Positions 62,042 through 64,000 of a DNA stretch of 64,000 nt are shown here, one piece after another. The stretch covers positions 1 through 64,000 of the forward strand of contig NZ_SIRR01000012.1 in NCBI RefSeq assembly GCF_011634895.1. The letters are read 5' to 3'. Within the stretch, counting starts at the first letter, position 1. Each line of letters opens with the position of its first letter. Under the pieces are notes generated by a model. It had not been told where the DNA came from, searched no databases, and saw nothing but the letters and a program-made list of their open reading frames with translations. The position numbers were made by a program, and so were the translations under genes. This DNA comes from Rheinheimera pleomorphica (GTDB lineage Bacteria; Pseudomonadota; Gammaproteobacteria; Enterobacterales; Alteromonadaceae).

Positions 62042-62117
62042 GCGAGTATAGCTCAGCTGGTAGAGCGCGACCTTGCCAAGGTCGAGGTCACGAGTTCGAA
62101 CCTCGTTACTCGCTCCA
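62042..62117 (+). tRNA. glyW: tRNA-Gly (GCC anticodon), copy 1
   Basis: A 76-base cloverleaf with encoded CCA. The acceptor GCGAGTA pairs with TACTCGC and the anticodon arm CGACC-TTGCCAA-GGTCG gives GCC. It begins the tRNA operon, in the place of E. coli glyW. Confidence 0.98.
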
Positions 62118-62147
62118 ACTCTTTCAAAGAGAGTGCATTGTTTGATT

Positions 62148-62221
62148 GGCGGGTTGGCAGAGTGGCCATGCAGCGGATTGCAAATCCGTCCACCTCGGTT
62201 CGACTCCGGGACCCGCCTCCA
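62148..62221 (+). tRNA. cysT: tRNA-Cys (GCA anticodon)
   Basis: A 74-base cloverleaf with encoded CCA. The acceptor GGCGGGT pairs with ACCCGCC and the anticodon loop ATTGCAAAT gives GCA. It takes the position of E. coli cysT. Confidence 0.98.
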
Positions 62222-62255
62222 TAACACAGTACAATAGCGTAACAAAAAGTTGTCT

Positions 62256-62342
62256 GCCCGGGTGGTGAAATCGGTAGACACAAGGGATTTAAAATCCCTC
62301 GAGGGAAACCTCGTGCCGGTTCAAGTCCGGCCCCGGGCACCA
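62256..62342 (+). tRNA. leuZ: tRNA-Leu (TAA anticodon)
   Basis: An 87-base type II tRNA with encoded CCA. The acceptor GCCCGGG pairs with CCCGGGC, the anticodon stem-loop GGGAT-TTAAAA-ATCCC region gives TAA, and the variable arm GAGGGAAACCTC is present. It corresponds to E. coli leuZ. Confidence 0.98.
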
Positions 62343-62372
62343 TTACTCAGTAAGAGTAAATACCAGAATTAT

Positions 62373-62448
62373 GCGAGTATAGCTCAGCTGGTAGAGCGCG
62401 ACCTTGCCAAGGTCGAGGTCACGAGTTCGAACCTCGTTACTCGCTCCA
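62373..62448 (+). tRNA. tRNA-Gly (GCC anticodon), copy 2
   Basis: All 76 bases are identical to the first tRNA-Gly of this operon. It follows leuZ, where E. coli has no tRNA, so the unit here is Gly-Cys-Leu-Gly. A terminator follows at once. Confidence 0.98.
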
Positions 62449-62450
62449 AA

Positions 62451-62482
62451 TAAAAAACGCAGCCGATGAGCTGCGTTTTTTA
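62451..62482. terminator. Bidirectional terminator (tRNA operon / dicarboxylate carrier)
   Basis: AAAAAACGCAGC (62452-62463) pairs with GCTGCGTTTTTT (62470-62481), giving T tracts on both strands. Confidence 0.88.
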
Positions 62483-62495
62483 TTGCCGTAAGTTC

Positions 62496-63932
62496 TTAAA
62501 AGTTAAAGATAAAACGTGCTAAATACCACACCGCCAGCGTGATCAGCGCTATGGCTACCAGGTTCAACACCAGGCCGGCTTTTACCATGTCGACAATTTT
62601 TAATTTGCCTGAAGCAAAAATGATGGCATTGGGCGGCGTAGCGACCGGCATCATAAAAGCGCAACTGGCTGCCACAGCCGCGGGGATCACCAACATAGCG
62701 GCAGAGGTATCCAGCGACACGGCTACCGGGCCTAACAGCGGTAAAAAGGCCGCCGCAGTGGCCGTATTACTGGTGATCTCGGTCAGGAAAATAATGACGC
62801 TGGTCACTAGCACAATCAATAGCAACAGATTAACGCTGCCAAGCATACCAATTTGTGACGCGATATAAGCTGATAATCCTGAGTTATCAATTTGGCTGGC
62901 CAGCGTCAGGCCGCCGCCAAACAGTAATAGCACACCCCAGGGTAATTTATGGCAGTCTTCCCATTGCAAAATGCGTTGACCGGTTTTTAACGACACCGGC
63001 AAAATAAACAATAAACTGCCGGCAAACACAGCGATCAGCGTATCGTCCAGTTTAATGCCACTTAGGCTGCTCAGCGGGCTGCGAAAGATCCAGCAACAGG
63101 CTGCCAGTATAAAGACCAGCAACACCAGTTTCTCGGCGTTATGCATAGCACCAAGGGCACTGAGTTTTTGCCGGTATAAGCTGCGACTGTCAAGGGTTTT
63201 AACCTTATCCAGTCTAAAATGCAGCTGCGTTAGCCAAAACCAGCACACCAGCAATAAACTTACCGACAGCGGCACACCAAACAACATCCAGTCGCTAAAG
63301 CTAAGTTGCAGCTGATAGCTACGCTCCAGATAGGCGGCTAATAACGCATTAGGCGGAGTGCCTATTAAGGTTGCTACGCCGCCAATACTGGCAGCATAGG
63401 CGATGGCCAATAATATGGCTTTGGCAAAATTATCTTCGCTGATGCCTTGTTCCTGTTGCATGGCAATAATGGATAAGCCAATGGGTAACATCATTACTGC
63501 TGTGGCGGTATTTGACATCCACATCGACAAGAATGCGGTAACCAGCATAATACCGGCAATTTGTTGGCTGGGTTTGCTGCCAACCAATAGCATGGTCAAA
63601 AGCGCGATGCGTTTATGCAGGTTCCAGCGTTCCATGGCGATGGATAACATAAAACCACCAAGGAACAAAAAAATCAGCGGATGGGCATAAGGTGCCGTGA
63701 CATTGCCAATACTGTCGAGGCTTAATAACGGAACGATGACAATTGGCAGCAGAGCAGTAACCGGTATTGGTACCGGCTCGGTGATCCACCATAGCGCCAT
63801 CCAGGCTGTCAGTCCGCTGATCAGCCAGGCATTTTCTGACATGCCGTTAAAGGCGGGTTCAGTTAACAGCACCAGCAGAAATAGTGCCGGGCCGGTCAGC
63901 AAAGCAACATAGAACGGCAGCTTGAATTGCAT
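62496..63932 (-). CDS. DASS-family sodium:dicarboxylate symporter
   Basis: The 478-residue inner-membrane carrier (SLC13/DASS family) has about eleven to twelve helices. The two sodium and carboxylate SNT motifs are present: MSNTATAVMMLPIG and SNTATAAAFLPLLG. Likely substrates are succinate, fumarate, malate or citrate. It starts at MQFKLPFYVALLTG and is monocistronic, with the shared terminator at its end. Confidence 0.92.
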   Translation of the reverse strand: MQFKLPFYVALLTGPALFLLVLLTEPAFNGMSENAWLISGLTAWMALWWITEPVPIPVTALLPIVIVPLLSLDSIGNVTAPYAHPLIFLFLGGFMLSIAMERWNLHKRIALLTMLLVGSKPSQQIAGIMLVTAFLSMWMSNTATAVMMLPIGLSIIAMQQEQGISEDNFAKAILLAIAYAASIGGVATLIGTPPNALLAAYLERSYQLQLSFSDWMLFGVPLSVSLLLVCWFWLTQLHFRLDKVKTLDSRSLYRQKLSALGAMHNAEKLVLLVFILAACCWIFRSPLSSLSGIKLDDTLIAVFAGSLLFILPVSLKTGQRILQWEDCHKLPWGVLLLFGGGLTLASQIDNSGLSAYIASQIGMLGSVNLLLLIVLVTSVIIFLTEITSNTATAAAFLPLLGPVAVSLDTSAAMLVIPAAVAASCAFMMPVATPPNAIIFASGKLKIVDMVKAGLVLNLVAIALITLAVWYLARFIFNF

Positions 63933-64000
63933 AAGTCGTTTTACCTGTCACTGTTAGTCATCAAAGCTATGGTTGCTCGTACCTGGCTCAGCGGTTTTGC
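63933..64000 (-). other. Upstream region of the dicarboxylate carrier
   Basis: This stretch of 68 bases to the window end lies upstream of the carrier gene. I see no gene, repeat or clear promoter in it. Confidence 0.4.

Noticed and set aside
62042-62448. Spaced repeats suggesting a CRISPR array
   Set aside because: The only long repeats are two complete tRNA-Gly genes.
62006-62453. Several reading frames over the tRNA cluster
   Set aside because: They are translations of tRNA genes, with repeated segments such as SIAQLVERDLAKVEV arising from the two identical tRNA-Gly copies.

Overview
The window looks like chromosomal DNA of a free-living gammaproteobacterium of the order Alteromonadales, in the Rheinheimera / Alishewanella / Arsukibacterium neighbourhood. 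This is inferred from protein content and gene order (thiC-thiDE-thiS-thiG-thiH, lrp-ftsK-lolA-rarA-crcB-serS, tusDCBE-yccA-tRNA-Ser, uvrY-uvrC-pgsA-tRNAs, metG//mrp-dcd); no 16S rRNA gene is present. It is almost fully coding, with no insertion sequence, prophage or CRISPR array that I can see.

Layout. 1-325: the 3' end of a 5S rRNA gene (an rRNA operon lies to the left), its terminator, a strongly folded ~190-bp element, and a second 5S-tail-like repeat with its own terminator. 326-5933: a minus-strand thiamine operon (thiC, fused thiDE, thiS, thiG, thiH) behind a TPP riboswitch. 6077-10111: exonuclease I and a large CBS-PAS-GGDEF-EAL cyclic-di-GMP protein. 10217-15634: a LysR regulator divergent from a three-gene unit of glutaryl-CoA dehydrogenase, a fused alpha/beta TPP-dependent 2-oxoacid dehydrogenase E1 without an E2, and a FabD-like acyltransferase. 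This is the least conventional metabolic unit here. 15635-25852: a TPR lipoprotein, a periplasmic isoaspartyl peptidase, a CBS protein, HrpA helicase, a PilZ protein, YceI, RlmI and a quinone oxidoreductase. 25909-36364: a degenerate HD-GYP-like protein, an MFS carrier, metG divergent from mrp-dcd, an EamA carrier, a GST-like protein, YaeQ and an MgtC/DUF4010 membrane protein.

36361-47801: a secreted PHB-depolymerase-like esterase, PsiE, a solute-binding-like protein, gamma-glutamyltranspeptidase, a chemoreceptor, a DUF4124 protein, tRNA-Pro, a DUF4382 lipoprotein, two further EamA carriers, an acyltransferase, a DUF2960 protein and a cold-shock protein. 48111-56098: alanine dehydrogenase divergent from lrp, then ftsK-lolA-rarA-crcB-serS. 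56186-58646: a 49-residue membrane protein, tusDCBE, a YccA-type BI-1 protein and tRNA-Ser. 58856-62448: uvrY-uvrC-pgsA and a tRNA operon Gly-Cys-Leu-Gly, which matches the E. coli order plus one extra tRNA-Gly. 62496-63932: a DASS-family dicarboxylate carrier.

Functional themes are thiamine supply and a TPP enzyme, amino-acid catabolism (gcdH, ald/lrp, ggt, isoaspartyl peptidase), tRNA charging and 2-thiouridine modification (metG, serS, tusDCBE, tRNAs), and signalling through c-di-GMP and UvrY. Many gene starts were moved to internal codons on the basis of ribosome binding sites. Several of these are TTG starts.
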